Origin: Planotetraspora kaengkrachanensis
Lineage (GTDB): Bacteria > Actinomycetota > Actinomycetes > Streptosporangiales > Streptosporangiaceae
Assembly: GCF_016862895.1 (NCBI RefSeq)
Contig: NZ_BONV01000003.1
Location: forward strand, 248,001 to 312,000
Length of the DNA: 64,000 bases
Direction: 5' to 3'
Position numbers and translations under genes: made by a program. The notes under the pieces are model-generated. The model was not told the origin of the DNA. It saw only the letters and a list, made by a program, of their open reading frames with translations, and did not search any database. Below, piece by piece: positions 37,052 to 46,045 of the stretch (position 1 is the first letter of the stretch; every line of letters begins with the position of its first letter).

Positions 37052-37654
37052 GTGGCCCAAGCATGGCTTCCTGGTGCCAGTGTGAATCCCTCCTCCGAGG
37101 ACTCCGGACCGATGATCGGCGGAGCTCCCCGGGCTGTCTGGTTCATCTGGCCCGCCGACCCCCACGGGGTCTCCGCATGGTCGGTCGCCCAGCGGCTCAT
37201 TCAGCTCAAACGGCCCCCTCACCTGGTGTGGAACCCGGTGACAGGAGAGACGTCGCAACTCCTGCCGATCACGAGGGCGGCCTGTGGGCTCCCGGGCGAC
37301 CGTGGACGCAACGGACGGGTCTGCGTGCAGATCCGGGTCATCGGCTCGGCGCACGAGCCCTTCACCGACACCAAGCTGGACGGTCTCGACGAGATCCTGA
37401 CGTGGCTCGACGCGTGGGACATCCCCCGCCGCTGGCCGGCAGGCCCGCCCCAGGCGTTCCCGCAGTCACTCGTGAGTGCCCGCAGCGGCCGGATCTGGGC
37501 GCGCGGCGGGCACTTCGGCCACTCCCAGGTGCCGGGGGCGAGTGAGGGGGACCCGGGCTCGATCGACATCTCCCGGATCATCGGGGACGAGTCGCCCGAG
37601 TTCTCGGTGCCCCGCCCGCGCGAGGACTTCCGGGTGCTGGAGCGCGTGATCTAG
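37052..37654 (+). CDS. PGRP/amidase-like protein, 200 residues
   Basis: A soluble protein with AVWFIWPADPHGVSAWSVAQ, PPHLVWNPVTGETSQLLPIT, GRVCVQIRVIGSAHEPFTDT and RIWARGGHFGHSQVPGASEG. The order recalls N-acetylmuramoyl-L-alanine amidase/PGRP folds, with a histidine near the N-terminal third and the C-terminal HSQVPG in place of the usual zinc histidine and proton donor. No signal peptide is visible, so an intracellular or phage-lysin-like function is possible. GTG start with GGGGG 5 nt upstream. Its stop shares a CTAG with the convergent MocR gene. Confidence 0.7.
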   Translation: MAQAWLPGASVNPSSEDSGPMIGGAPRAVWFIWPADPHGVSAWSVAQRLIQLKRPPHLVWNPVTGETSQLLPITRAACGLPGDRGRNGRVCVQIRVIGSAHEPFTDTKLDGLDEILTWLDAWDIPRRWPAGPPQAFPQSLVSARSGRIWARGGHFGHSQVPGASEGDPGSIDISRIIGDESPEFSVPRPREDFRVLERVI

Positions 37655-39060
37655 AGCAGGTCTCTGATCACGGCACAGCCGCGCTTCACGTCGGCGAGGG
37701 ACGCGTAGCCGTACCCGAGAACGAGGCCGTGGACCCGCGGCGGCCCGTGGTGATGTCGTCCGGTCGTGTCCAGGAGGACTCCGCGCTCCTCCGCCCTCCT
37801 GACGAGGTCGGGCACGACCGGCTCGGGCAGCTCGATCATCACGTGCAGGCCTGCGGTGTCCCCCTGCACGAGCGGGCCCAGCGCCTCGACGATGGCCGCG
37901 CGGCGCCGGGCGTACTCGAGCCGCATCCTGCGCAGGTGCCGGTCGAGGTCGCCGCGCTCGAGCAGGGTCGCGACGGCCTTCTGCACCGGCCCGGGCGTAC
38001 GGTCGCCGAGTTCGTCCCTGCGGCGGGCGACGGCGGCGAGCAGCCCCTCGGACGCGACCAGCCAGCCGAGCCCCACATCAGGGCTGAGCGACTTCGAGAG
38101 CGTCCCGAGGAGCACGACCCGGTCGGGGTCCATGCCATGGAGCGCGGGCAGCGGGGCGACGTCGTAGCGGAATTCGGCGTCGTAGTCGTCCTCGACGACG
38201 ACCGCCCCGGTACGGCGGGCCCACGCGAGCAGCCGCTCCCTGCGCGGGATGGACAGGCGCCCGCCCACCGGATACTGATGCGCGGGAGTCGTGTAGAGCA
38301 CCTCCAGGTCATCGGGCAACTCCTCGACGATCACCCCTTGGCCGTCCACGGGGCACGGCACGATCTCGGCGCCCCTGGCGGCGAACACGTTGCGGGCGAC
38401 GCGGTAGCCGGGCTCCTCGACACCCGCCCTCGCGCCCGGCCGGATGATCGTGGCCGCGATGAGGTCGAGCCCGTTGCCCGTCCCCCTGGTGACCATGACG
38501 TTGCCCGGGCCCGTGGGCACGGCCCGAGCCCGGCGGAGGTGATCGGCCAGAAGTTCGCGCAGCTCGGCGTGGCCGTAGGGGTCGGGCCATCCGGAGGGCG
38601 CGAGCTCTCCCGCGCTGCGCCAGGCGCGCCGCCAGGCCGCCTCGTCGTATCCGGAGACCCACGGCCGCCCGGGGCGCAGATCGATGATCCCCGCCGTCAC
38701 CCCGCGGGGCGCGAGCATGACGGGGTCGTCCTCCGGGCGTTCTCCGCCGCCCCGCCTCCGGCCGGTGGCGGCCCGCCCCAGGCCGTCCCCCGAGGCGGCC
38801 ACGTACGTGCCGGATCCGTGCCGCCCGTCGAGCCAGCCCTCCGCGTAGAGCTGCTGGAAGGCGTCGGCGACCACGGTGCGGCTCACGCCGAGCAGGGCGG
38901 CGAGCGCCCGGCTCGACGGCAGCCGCTCCCCCGGTTTCAACGCCCCGCTCCGCATCGCCTCCCGCAACTGGTCGCCGATCTGCACGACGAGCGGCAGCGG
39001 CGCGGCCCGGTCCACGACCAGCGGAAGATCGACGTCGGTGCGCAAAGTGGTCTCCCACAA
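37651..39060 (-). CDS. MocR/PdxR-family regulator (GntR HTH plus aminotransferase domain)
   Basis: A 469-residue regulator. The GntR winged helix occupies about residues 20-90 (REAMRSGALKPGERLPSSRA, GVSRTVVADAFQQLYAEGW). The rest is a type I aminotransferase fold with VEEPGYRVARNVFAARGAEI, VVVEDDYDAEFRYD and the PLP lysine in LLGTLSKSLSPDVGLGW. Such proteins sense PLP and often control pyridoxal or GABA/taurine genes. The start is TTG. It is divergent from a pyridoxamine-oxidase-like gene with a 27-bp dyad between them, so regulation of that gene and of itself is likely. Confidence 0.9.
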   Translation of the reverse strand: MWETTLRTDVDLPLVVDRAAPLPLVVQIGDQLREAMRSGALKPGERLPSSRALAALLGVSRTVVADAFQQLYAEGWLDGRHGSGTYVAASGDGLGRAATGRRRGGGERPEDDPVMLAPRGVTAGIIDLRPGRPWVSGYDEAAWRRAWRSAGELAPSGWPDPYGHAELRELLADHLRRARAVPTGPGNVMVTRGTGNGLDLIAATIIRPGARAGVEEPGYRVARNVFAARGAEIVPCPVDGQGVIVEELPDDLEVLYTTPAHQYPVGGRLSIPRRERLLAWARRTGAVVVEDDYDAEFRYDVAPLPALHGMDPDRVVLLGTLSKSLSPDVGLGWLVASEGLLAAVARRRDELGDRTPGPVQKAVATLLERGDLDRHLRRMRLEYARRRAAIVEALGPLVQGDTAGLHVMIELPEPVVPDLVRRAEERGVLLDTTGRHHHGPPRVHGLVLGYGYASLADVKRGCAVIRDLL

Positions 39061-39068
39061 GTCATCGG

Positions 39069-39095
39069 GAGTGGACGTGTTTCACCAGTCCACTC
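39069..39095. promoter_or_regulatory. inverted repeat GAGTGGAC/GTCCACTC, probable MocR operator
   Basis: Perfect 8-bp arms at 39069-39076 and 39088-39095 separated by 11 bp, located in the 53-bp gap between the MocR regulator and the divergent flavin oxidase gene. Position and symmetry fit control of both. Confidence 0.65.
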
Positions 39096-39113
39096 TCATC
39101 TAACTTTACGGTC

Positions 39114-39752
39114 ATGCTCTCCACCACGGCCCGTACGACTCTGAACCGGGGCAAGAAGCGTGCCCGGACCGACCGCGCCGACCTCTACGCCGCGCTCGAC
39201 GCCGGTCTGATCTGCCACCTCGGTGTGATCGTCGACGGGGCGCCGATGGTGGTCCCGACCGGCTACGGGCGCGTCGGCGACACGCTCTACCTGCACGGCT
39301 CGACCGGCGCCGCCTCCCTGCGGGCGGGGACGACCGAGCCCGTGTGCGTCACAGTCACCCATCTCGACGGCATCGTGCTGGCCCGCTCCGCCTTCCACCA
39401 TTCGGTGAACTACCGCTCTGCGATGATCTACGGACGGCCCCGCCTCGTCGACGACCCGGACGAGCATCTCGAAGGGCTCCGTGTCATCACCGAGCAACTC
39501 GCACCCGGCCAGTGGGACGTCGTCCGCCTCCCCACCAGGAAGGAACTCGCCGCGACCGCCGTCCTCGCCCTGTCCCTGGAGGAGGCGTCCGTGAAGATGC
39601 GGCAGGGCCCGCCGGTCGACGACGAGGAGGACTACGACCTGCCGGTGTGGGCGGGCGTGTTGCCGCTGAGCGTGTCCTGGGGCGAGCCTGTGCCCGATCC
39701 GCGCCTGACTCCCGGCGTGACCGTTCCGCGGCATATCTGTGAGAGGGGATAG
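39114..39752 (+). CDS. pyridoxamine 5'-phosphate oxidase-family FMN-binding protein
   Basis: A split-barrel flavoprotein of 212 residues. The N-terminal half has LYAALDAGLICHLGVIVDGA, PTGYGRVGDTLYLHGSTGAA (FMN-binding strand region) and HSVNYRSAMIYGRPRLVDD, the pattern of the pyridoxamine-oxidase-like FMN-binding family. It probably acts on a vitamin B6 compound or reduces a small substrate; it is not a canonical PdxH. The ATG follows closely the operator-like dyad of the divergent MocR regulator, which strengthens a vitamin B6 link. Confidence 0.85.
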   Translation: MLSTTARTTLNRGKKRARTDRADLYAALDAGLICHLGVIVDGAPMVVPTGYGRVGDTLYLHGSTGAASLRAGTTEPVCVTVTHLDGIVLARSAFHHSVNYRSAMIYGRPRLVDDPDEHLEGLRVITEQLAPGQWDVVRLPTRKELAATAVLALSLEEASVKMRQGPPVDDEEDYDLPVWAGVLPLSVSWGEPVPDPRLTPGVTVPRHICERG

Positions 39753-39837
39753 CGGGGATCCCCCTAATTCGGCACACTTTGCGCATCCCGTTCGATCGGA
39801 TGGGCCCCGCGGGCGCCCACTCACGGCAGGAGTGCGC

Positions 39838-40761
39838 ATGACCGTTCCCGGCGAGTGGCGGGTGCCCGGATACGCCGAGGTGCGCCCACTCGGGTCGGGA
39901 GACGACGGCCGCGTCGTCCTGGCCGTGGAGGAGACGTCGGGCTCCCACGTCGCCATCCGGTACCTCCCGGAGGAGGCGCGGACGGAGCCCGGCGTCGCGG
40001 AGCGGTTGCGCGCGGACCTCCGGCTCCTGGCGGATCTCGACGATCCCCACCTCGCCAGGGTGCACGAGTACGCCGACGGGCCACGCGGCGCGGCGGTCGT
40101 CATGGAGCCGGTCAACGGGGCCTCACTGCGGGCGGTGCTCCGCGGGCAGTCCCCGATCACGCCGCGGGCCGCCCTCGTGCTGTTCAAGGACTCCCTTCTC
40201 GGGCTCGCGGCGGCGCACGAGGCCGGCGTGGTCCACGGCGACCACAAGCCCGAGCACGTGCTCGTGCAGGGCGACGGCGCGAGCAAGCTCGTCGGCTTCG
40301 GCCTGGCCGTACGCGCGAGGGCGACCGCATACACGGCTCCCGAGGTGCGGGCCGGACGGCCGGCGTCGGCCGCCTCCGACATGTACGCCGCGACCGCCGT
40401 GCTCAGTGAATGTCTCACCGGCCGACTCCCGGGCGGACGCCATTCCGAAGCGGCGTCCCGGCAGGTGCCGGTGCCGCTGCGCGATCTGGTCGAGCGGGGA
40501 CTGGCCGGGGACCCCGGCCTTCGGCCGCCGAGCGCCGCGATGTTCGTGGCCGAACTCGACGAGGTCGCGTCCGCGGCGTGCGGAGCGGCCTGGGAACAAC
40601 GGGGCAGACGGGCGGTCGCCGACCTGGCCGCCCCGCTCGCCCCCACCTTCCCGCTGAACCGGCCGCCCCTCGACCGGCCGCCGGGCGTCCTGCGCTCGAT
40701 GGCGGCCGCCGCCAGGAGCCGCTTCGGGCGGGCGGCCGCGCGGCATGCCCGCACCGACTGA
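39838..40761 (+). CDS. Ser/Thr pseudokinase, cytoplasmic
   Basis: A 307-residue protein kinase fold without transmembrane segment. The glycine loop LGSGDDGRVVLA is present, but the ATP lysine of VAIK is Arg (R41), the catalytic loop reads H133-GDHKPEH140 so the Mg-binding Asn is His, and DFG is GFG (G153). The APE region is TAPEVRAG. Three catalytic residues are changed, so phosphotransfer is unlikely. AGGAG lies 6 nt before the ATG. It precedes a closely similar active kinase and probably acts as its partner or scaffold. Confidence 0.85.
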   Translation: MTVPGEWRVPGYAEVRPLGSGDDGRVVLAVEETSGSHVAIRYLPEEARTEPGVAERLRADLRLLADLDDPHLARVHEYADGPRGAAVVMEPVNGASLRAVLRGQSPITPRAALVLFKDSLLGLAAAHEAGVVHGDHKPEHVLVQGDGASKLVGFGLAVRARATAYTAPEVRAGRPASAASDMYAATAVLSECLTGRLPGGRHSEAASRQVPVPLRDLVERGLAGDPGLRPPSAAMFVAELDEVASAACGAAWEQRGRRAVADLAAPLAPTFPLNRPPLDRPPGVLRSMAAAARSRFGRAAARHARTD

Positions 40762-40902
40762 ACAGATCACACTTTTCACTGATTACGCACAGTTAAGACC
40801 GTTTGACAGCTATGCGTGACTGTTTCATGACTTTTCGATTCACTGGTGAGGGCCGTCGTTAAGCTCGACCACGGCGGGGGGCCGGGCGATGAGGGAGACC
40901 GC

Positions 40903-42621
40903 ATGTACGGCCAATCGGGCACCTGGTTCGTCCCCGGCTACACCGAGATCCGAGAGCTCGGCACCGGGGCCACAGGAAGGGTCGTGCTCGCACGACATGA
41001 CGCCAACGACATTCCGGTGGCGATCAAGTATCTGTCCGACGAACTCCTGACCGACCTCGAATTCGTCTCCCGATTCCGGCACGAGGCTCGCGTGCTCGCG
41101 ACGCTGCCGGCCAACCCGCACGCCGCCCGCTTCTACGAATACCTGGAGACGCCGCAGGGCGCCGCCATCGTCATGGAGCTGATCGACGGCGTCTCGCTGC
41201 GCGTCATGCTCCGCTCGCAGGGCCCGACCGGCCCGGAGGCGGCGCTGGCCGTGCTGAAGGGCTCCCTGTTAGGGCTGGCCGCCGCGCACGCCGCCGACCT
41301 GGTCCACCGGGACTACAAGCCCGAGAACATCCTGATCGAGTCGGACGGCACGAGCAAACTGGTCGACTTCGGCATCGCCGCCCGCGCCGGGGAGGCCATG
41401 ACCACGAGCGGCACACCGCCGTACATGGCGCCCGAGCAGTGGTCGGGCGCGCCGGCGAGCCCGGCGACGGACGTCTACGCGGCCACCGTGGTCTTCTTCG
41501 AGTGCCTCACCGGGACCCGTCCCTTCCGGGCGCAGAACATGGCCGCCCTGGCCCGGCAGCACCGGATGACCCCGCCTCCCGTGGACGAGGTGCCCGCCCC
41601 GCTGCGCGGCCTGGTCGAGCGCGGCATGGCCAAGCACGCGGCCGAGCGCCCCCAGAACGCCGAGGCGTTGATCAACGAGCTCGAGTTCCTCGCGTACGAG
41701 GCGTACGGCTCGGAGTGGGAGGAGAAGGGCCGGCGGCGTCTGGCCGTCCTCGCCGGGCTGCTGCTTCCGTTCTTCCCGCTGACCGAGGAAGCGCCCGAGG
41801 TCGGCACGTCACTGGCCGAGACCAGGCTGGGCAGGGGCAAGAGCCTGCTGAGCAAGACGGGCATGAAGGTCGGCCTGTCGCTGGCGGGCGCGGTGGTGGT
41901 CGCCACAGGTGGCGCGCTGCTGGTCGGATCCATCACCAACGGGACGAAACTGCAGGCGGGCAGCGTGGCCGAGTCGCCTGCCGCACCTGGATCCGGCACC
42001 GAAGTCACCGACGACCCCCTCACCCCCGAAGAGACGGCGTCGGACGAACCGGAGGAGTCGCCGACCCCCGATCCCGTGGTGGCGCCGCCGCCCGCCCCGC
42101 CCGGCAACCCGGGCGCCAACCCGCCGGCCAATCCCGGCAATCCACCCGCCGACCCTCCGGGTAATCCGGCGAACCCGGGCAACCCTCCGGCCAACCCCGG
42201 CAACCCACCGGCCGACCCTCCAGGCGGCGGTCCCGCGAACCCACCCGCCGACCCTCCAGGCGGCGGCCCCGCGAACCCGCCCACCGACCCCGGCGATCCC
42301 GATGATCCGCCCACCGACCCGGAAACTCCGGAAGACCCACCCGGAAACACGCCGCCTGCCGAGACGCCTGACCCCCCGACGTCGCCGTCACCGGAATCGC
42401 CTTCGCCCACCCCGCCGGACAGCACCTCCCCCAGCCCGTCGGAGACGCAGTCGACGGAGAAGCCGACGGACTTCCCGACCATCACGCGGGGCGTTCCCCA
42501 AACGTCGGCCCCGGATGGCGGGGAGCCGCGCGAGGAGCCGCCCGGGCAGAACCCGCGTGACGTGCCGACGGGAATTCTCGGGACAGTCCTGATCACAATC
42601 GGCCTGTTTCCGTCACACTGA
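40903..42621 (+). CDS. receptor-like Ser/Thr protein kinase with proline-rich outer tail
   Basis: A 572-residue Hanks-type kinase. All key residues are present: LGTGATGRVVLA, K42 in VAIK, H135-R-D-YKPEN, D155 in DFG and MAPEQWSG. A membrane helix lies at about 321-344, followed by an extracellular region of about 225 residues that is repetitive and Pro/Gly/Asn/Asp-rich (NPGNPPADPPG units), then a Pro/Ser/Thr-rich part and a hydrophobic end GTVLITIGLF. GGGAG is 7 nt upstream of the ATG at 40903. There are no PASTA domains. It sits between two pseudokinases. Confidence 0.92.
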   Translation: MYGQSGTWFVPGYTEIRELGTGATGRVVLARHDANDIPVAIKYLSDELLTDLEFVSRFRHEARVLATLPANPHAARFYEYLETPQGAAIVMELIDGVSLRVMLRSQGPTGPEAALAVLKGSLLGLAAAHAADLVHRDYKPENILIESDGTSKLVDFGIAARAGEAMTTSGTPPYMAPEQWSGAPASPATDVYAATVVFFECLTGTRPFRAQNMAALARQHRMTPPPVDEVPAPLRGLVERGMAKHAAERPQNAEALINELEFLAYEAYGSEWEEKGRRRLAVLAGLLLPFFPLTEEAPEVGTSLAETRLGRGKSLLSKTGMKVGLSLAGAVVVATGGALLVGSITNGTKLQAGSVAESPAAPGSGTEVTDDPLTPEETASDEPEESPTPDPVVAPPPAPPGNPGANPPANPGNPPADPPGNPANPGNPPANPGNPPADPPGGGPANPPADPPGGGPANPPTDPGDPDDPPTDPETPEDPPGNTPPAETPDPPTSPSPESPSPTPPDSTSPSPSETQSTEKPTDFPTITRGVPQTSAPDGGEPREEPPGQNPRDVPTGILGTVLITIGLFPSH

Positions 42622-42662
42622 CGGCGAAGAGGATTGCCGGAAGGCATCGGAGGCGGCGGTAA

Positions 42663-44069
42663 ATGCAGGACGGCGCGACCATCTCGGGGTACCGGCTCAC
42701 CGGCCGGACGCGGATCAGCGAGCTCGGCACGTGGAACGACGCGATCTCGCCTGACGGAGTGCCGTCCGGCGTCCTGCGATTCGATCCCCGGGCGGTGGCG
42801 GCGCCGGACGCCAGGGAGCGGCTCGTCTCCGCGGTGGGCGCCGACCGGCGGCTCGTGCGCAGCGGCCTGCCCTCGCTGCTCCCTGTCGCCGATCTCGTCA
42901 CCGCGCGGGGCGAGGTCTGGCTGATCACCTCCCGCCCGGCGATCCCGACGGTCTCCGACCTCCTCACCGGCGGCACGGGACCGGACTCGGGCAGCGCGGG
43001 AACGATCCTCGTCGAGATCGCCCAGGCCCTGCTGTCCCTGCACGCGGCGGGGCTCACGCACGGCTCCCTGCATCCCGGGACGGTGGTGATCGCCGAGGAC
43101 GGCTCGGCGATACTCGCCGAACGGGGACTGATGGCCGCGATTCGCGGCGACTCTCCGCCTGTGGAGCGTGACATCGCCGCCTGGTCGGCGCTCGCCCGCA
43201 CGCTGTCGGCGAGTTGGGCGTCCGGCGACGCGGCACGGCTGTTCGACCGGGCCGCCTCGGCGGCCTCGACCGGCGGGCTGGCCGCCGCGCGCGACACCCT
43301 CGTGGCCGGACGCGAGGTCCTGCCGCCCGGTTTCACGACGCGCGACCGCCTGGTGGAGACCCTGCACCGGTGGTACGCGGCCGACGTCCCGACCTCGCCC
43401 GCCCCCTCCGGGCCCGACCCCGGCCAGATCGTCACGCTGCTGCACGCCGACCGCGCGGGCTCCGTCCGTACGGCGCCGCCCGCGCGGCCCGCGCCCGACG
43501 GCGACATGATGATGCGTTTCGGGCCGGGCGTGCCCACGGAGGACCCGGACGTCCCCCAGAGCACGGCGGAGCGGATCTGGCGCTCCGGGCAGGACCAGCT
43601 GGCCACGCTGCACGGGCGGGAGGGATCGCGCGGGACGCCGCGGCGAGGCCGGCGACGCGCGACGGCGTGGGCGGGGGCCATCCTGCTCGCGGTCCTGATC
43701 GCGGCGGGCATCCTCTGGCTGCGCCAGTCGCCGGGTCCGGCGGTGGCCGTGGAGAAGGTGGACGTCCGCGGCCCGAAGAAGACCCTGTCGTGCGACGGCA
43801 CGGCCACCATCGTCGGCGTGGTGACCACGAACGGCGGCGAGGGCTCGATCCGCTACGTCTGGCTCCGCAGTGACGGGCAGAAACTGGCCGAGCAGGAGTT
43901 GCGCGTGCTCTCCGGGCCGACCTCGGTCGAGCTTCCGCTGCACTGGAAGGTCAGCGGGGAGTCGTCCGGCTTCAAGGGCACGGCCACCCTGCGCGTCCTG
44001 TCCCCCACGACCTCGGGGAAGGCCGTACAGGGTAAAGCCACCTTCTCCTACAAATGCGAAGTTCACTAA
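42663..44069 (+). CDS. degenerate kinase-fold membrane protein (second pseudokinase)
   Basis: A 468-residue protein whose first 215 residues keep a kinase-like outline but none of the catalytic motifs: the HRDLKPEN position reads HGSLHPGT (His133, aligned with the two genes upstream) and the DFG position reads AERG; no VAIK lysine is visible. A membrane helix lies near 333-354 and an outer domain of about 110 residues follows, with an Ig-like pattern and a cysteine pair (LSCDGTA and SYKCEVH at the very end). GGAGG precedes the ATG. It follows the active kinase by 41 bp. Confidence 0.75.
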   Translation: MQDGATISGYRLTGRTRISELGTWNDAISPDGVPSGVLRFDPRAVAAPDARERLVSAVGADRRLVRSGLPSLLPVADLVTARGEVWLITSRPAIPTVSDLLTGGTGPDSGSAGTILVEIAQALLSLHAAGLTHGSLHPGTVVIAEDGSAILAERGLMAAIRGDSPPVERDIAAWSALARTLSASWASGDAARLFDRAASAASTGGLAAARDTLVAGREVLPPGFTTRDRLVETLHRWYAADVPTSPAPSGPDPGQIVTLLHADRAGSVRTAPPARPAPDGDMMMRFGPGVPTEDPDVPQSTAERIWRSGQDQLATLHGREGSRGTPRRGRRRATAWAGAILLAVLIAAGILWLRQSPGPAVAVEKVDVRGPKKTLSCDGTATIVGVVTTNGGEGSIRYVWLRSDGQKLAEQELRVLSGPTSVELPLHWKVSGESSGFKGTATLRVLSPTTSGKAVQGKATFSYKCEVH

Positions 44070-44078
44070 TGTGGCCGC

Positions 44079-45077
44079 ATGACCACGACCCCCGCCGGTT
44101 GGTATCCCGACCCGTACGGATCTCCCCAACTGCGTTGGTGGGACGGCTCCCAGTGGACGGATGCCACGCATCCCCAGGAGGCATACGCGCAGGAGGCCAC
44201 GGCTCCTCCTGAGCAGCCGTCCCACACCGCGCCCCTGCGGGCGCCGCTGCGGACCGAGCAGCCGATGTGGGGGCATCCGGGGCATCCTCCCCTACCGACG
44301 CCGGCCTTCGGGCAGCGGCCGAAGGCGACCCCGGTCTGGCCGTGGATCGCCGGGGGCGTGGCCGTCCTGGTGGCGATCGTGGTCGCGTTCACCTCGGTCC
44401 TCGTCTTCATGAACAACCGCTCGGGCTCGACGGCGTCCCGGCCGGACGAGGTGGTCCCGAGCGCGCCGCTCGACTCGATCGTCCCTCCGAGCCCGTCCCC
44501 GGCGGCGCCTCTCGCGGAACTCCCCCAGCCGTCGGGTGACCGGATCATCGACCCCGTGACGGGGCTGTCCTACGCCTTCCCCGGCGAACCGTGGACGGTG
44601 CCCAAGTCGGCCGACATCAACAACCCGGACAACCCGCAGGTCCCGCTCTGGACGAGCGGCTACAGCGCCCTGTCCCAGCAGGACTACGACGGCGAAGGCG
44701 GCGACTGGGTCGGGTCGATCTACGCGGCCCAGCTCCCCCAGATCCTGCCGTACGGCGGGCCACAGGATCTCCGCACCTCGGTCACCGCGATGCTCCTGGG
44801 CTACGAGCCCCTGTTCTACGCACCCCAGCACGAAAGGAAGGTCCTCCGCAACGAGGCCATGGAGGTCAGCGGGCACCAGGCCTGGGTGACCGAGTTCGAA
44901 ATGGACTTCTCGAAGGAGGCCGCGGCCAACGGCTGGAAGTGGAAGACGGAGAAGGGGGCGTTCGTGCTGGTCGACCGGGGTCAGGACCAGCGTCCGTCCA
45001 TGCTCTACATCTCCGTGCCGGACAATCTCGACCAATCAGTACTCAACCGGGTGCTGGACTCGCTCGAAGCCCGGTGA
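44079..45077 (+). CDS. DUF2510 membrane protein with outer domain
   Basis: A 332-residue protein. Residues 6-30 form the DUF2510 motif (GWYPDPYGSPQLRWWDGSQW), a short domain common at the N-terminus of actinobacterial membrane proteins. A Pro/Ala/Gln-rich stretch leads to one membrane helix near 90-110 (IAGGVAVLVAIVVAFTSVLV), then an extracellular domain of about 190 residues with a Ser/Pro linker and aromatic-rich YSALSQQDYDGEGGDW. It begins 9 nt after the second pseudokinase, so it is part of the kinase operon and could be a substrate or partner. Function unknown. Confidence 0.8.
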   Translation: MTTTPAGWYPDPYGSPQLRWWDGSQWTDATHPQEAYAQEATAPPEQPSHTAPLRAPLRTEQPMWGHPGHPPLPTPAFGQRPKATPVWPWIAGGVAVLVAIVVAFTSVLVFMNNRSGSTASRPDEVVPSAPLDSIVPPSPSPAAPLAELPQPSGDRIIDPVTGLSYAFPGEPWTVPKSADINNPDNPQVPLWTSGYSALSQQDYDGEGGDWVGSIYAAQLPQILPYGGPQDLRTSVTAMLLGYEPLFYAPQHERKVLRNEAMEVSGHQAWVTEFEMDFSKEAAANGWKWKTEKGAFVLVDRGQDQRPSMLYISVPDNLDQSVLNRVLDSLEAR

Positions 45078-45098
45078 CCGCACTACTACGCTGGTTCC

Positions 45099-45695
45099 AT
45101 GACTGACCTGCTGGTCTGGATCGACTGTGAGATGACCGGGCTCGACCTCGGCCGTGACGCGCTCGTCGAGGTGGCCTGCGTGGTGACCGACGGCGAGCTG
45201 AACCAGTTGGACGAGGGTGTCGACGTCGTCATCAAGCCGCCTCCGGAGTCGCTGGGGCAGATGTCGGACGTCGTCCGGGAGATGCACACCGCCTCGGGGC
45301 TGCTCCAGGCGCTCGCCGGCGGTGTGACGCTCGCCGAGGCCGAGTCGATCGTGCTCGACTACATCCGCGGCCACATCGCCGACCCCAAGAAGGCGCCGCT
45401 GTGCGGCAACTCCATCGCGACGGACCGTTCCTTCATCGCGCGGGACATGCCGGGCGTGGACTCCTTCCTCCACTACAGGATGATCGACGTCTCCTCGATC
45501 AAGGAACTGGCCAGGCGGTGGTACCCCCGGGTCTACTTCGCCTCCCCAGAGAAACAGGGTGGGCACCGGGCCCTCGCCGACATCGTCGAGAGCATCCGTG
45601 AGCTGCGCTATTACCGTGCCGCCGTCTTCGTGCCGCAACCCGGCCCCGACTCGGCGACCGCGCGGGAGGTGGCCGAGGCGATCTCCGCGACCTGA
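45099..45695 (+). CDS. orn: oligoribonuclease
   Basis: A DEDDh 3'-5' exoribonuclease that degrades di- to penta-ribonucleotides, including the pGpG formed from cyclic-di-GMP. The 198-residue protein shows the first acidic motif in [20 protein letters not shown], then [18 protein letters not shown] and the final active-site histidine in [13 protein letters not shown]. Size and motif order are normal. It starts 21 nt after the DUF2510 gene and is followed by tRNA-His; orn next to tRNA-His is a familiar arrangement in actinomycetes. Confidence 0.96.
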   Translation: MTDLLVWIDCEMTGLDLGRDALVEVACVVTDGELNQLDEGVDVVIKPPPESLGQMSDVVREMHTASGLLQALAGGVTLAEAESIVLDYIRGHIADPKKAPLCGNSIATDRSFIARDMPGVDSFLHYRMIDVSSIKELARRWYPRVYFASPEKQGGHRALADIVESIRELRYYRAAVFVPQPGPDSATAREVAEAISAT

Positions 45696-45779
45696 CCGCG
45701 AGCCTGATCGCGGGATGGAGCGCGATGGTCCCGAATGCCGCTACACTTTTCTCGTACGCCGTGCGGAACGGCGGACATG

Positions 45780-45855
45780 GTGGGTGTAGCTCAGCTGGCA
45801 GAGCGCCAGGTTGTGGTCCTGGATGTCGTGGGTTCAAGTCCCATCACTCACCCCA
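45780..45855 (+). tRNA. tRNA-His (anticodon GTG), CCA encoded
   Basis: The 7-bp acceptor stem GTGGGTG/CACTCAC, D-loop AGCTCAGCTGGCAGAG, anticodon arm CCAGG-TTGTGGT-CCTGG with GTG, and T-loop GGTTCAAGTCCC fold well. The discriminator base is C and the base before the stem (45779) is G, the extra G-1 typical of tRNA-His. CCA at 45853-45855 is encoded. Confidence 0.97.
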
Positions 45856-45859
45856 GTAA

Positions 45860-45897
45860 GGGAACGGCCGGTCCTGAGGGACTGGCCGTTCCCTTTT
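45860..45897 (+). terminator. rho-independent terminator after tRNA-His
   Basis: GGGAACGGCCGGTCC at 45860-45874 pairs with GGACTGGCCGTTCCC at 45879-45893 (one G-T pair), 4-nt loop TGAG, then TTTT. It starts 4 nt after the encoded CCA. Confidence 0.92.
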
Positions 45898-46045
45898 GCG
45901 CGCTTGCGGCGGATTGTGCGGCTGACGCGAGCAAGTCAGCGAACATTGCCACCAAAGGTAGATATTGCGAGTTATGCTCACCTGACGACCGCAACGCCGG
46001 ATGGGCGGGGGGCCTCGGCGATCTTTGGCTCTTAACGGAGGCCGG

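Noticed and set aside
41475-44285. 936-codon open frame on the minus strand
   Set aside because: Antisense shadow of the kinase and pseudokinase genes, including the proline-rich repeats read backwards as glycine-rich.
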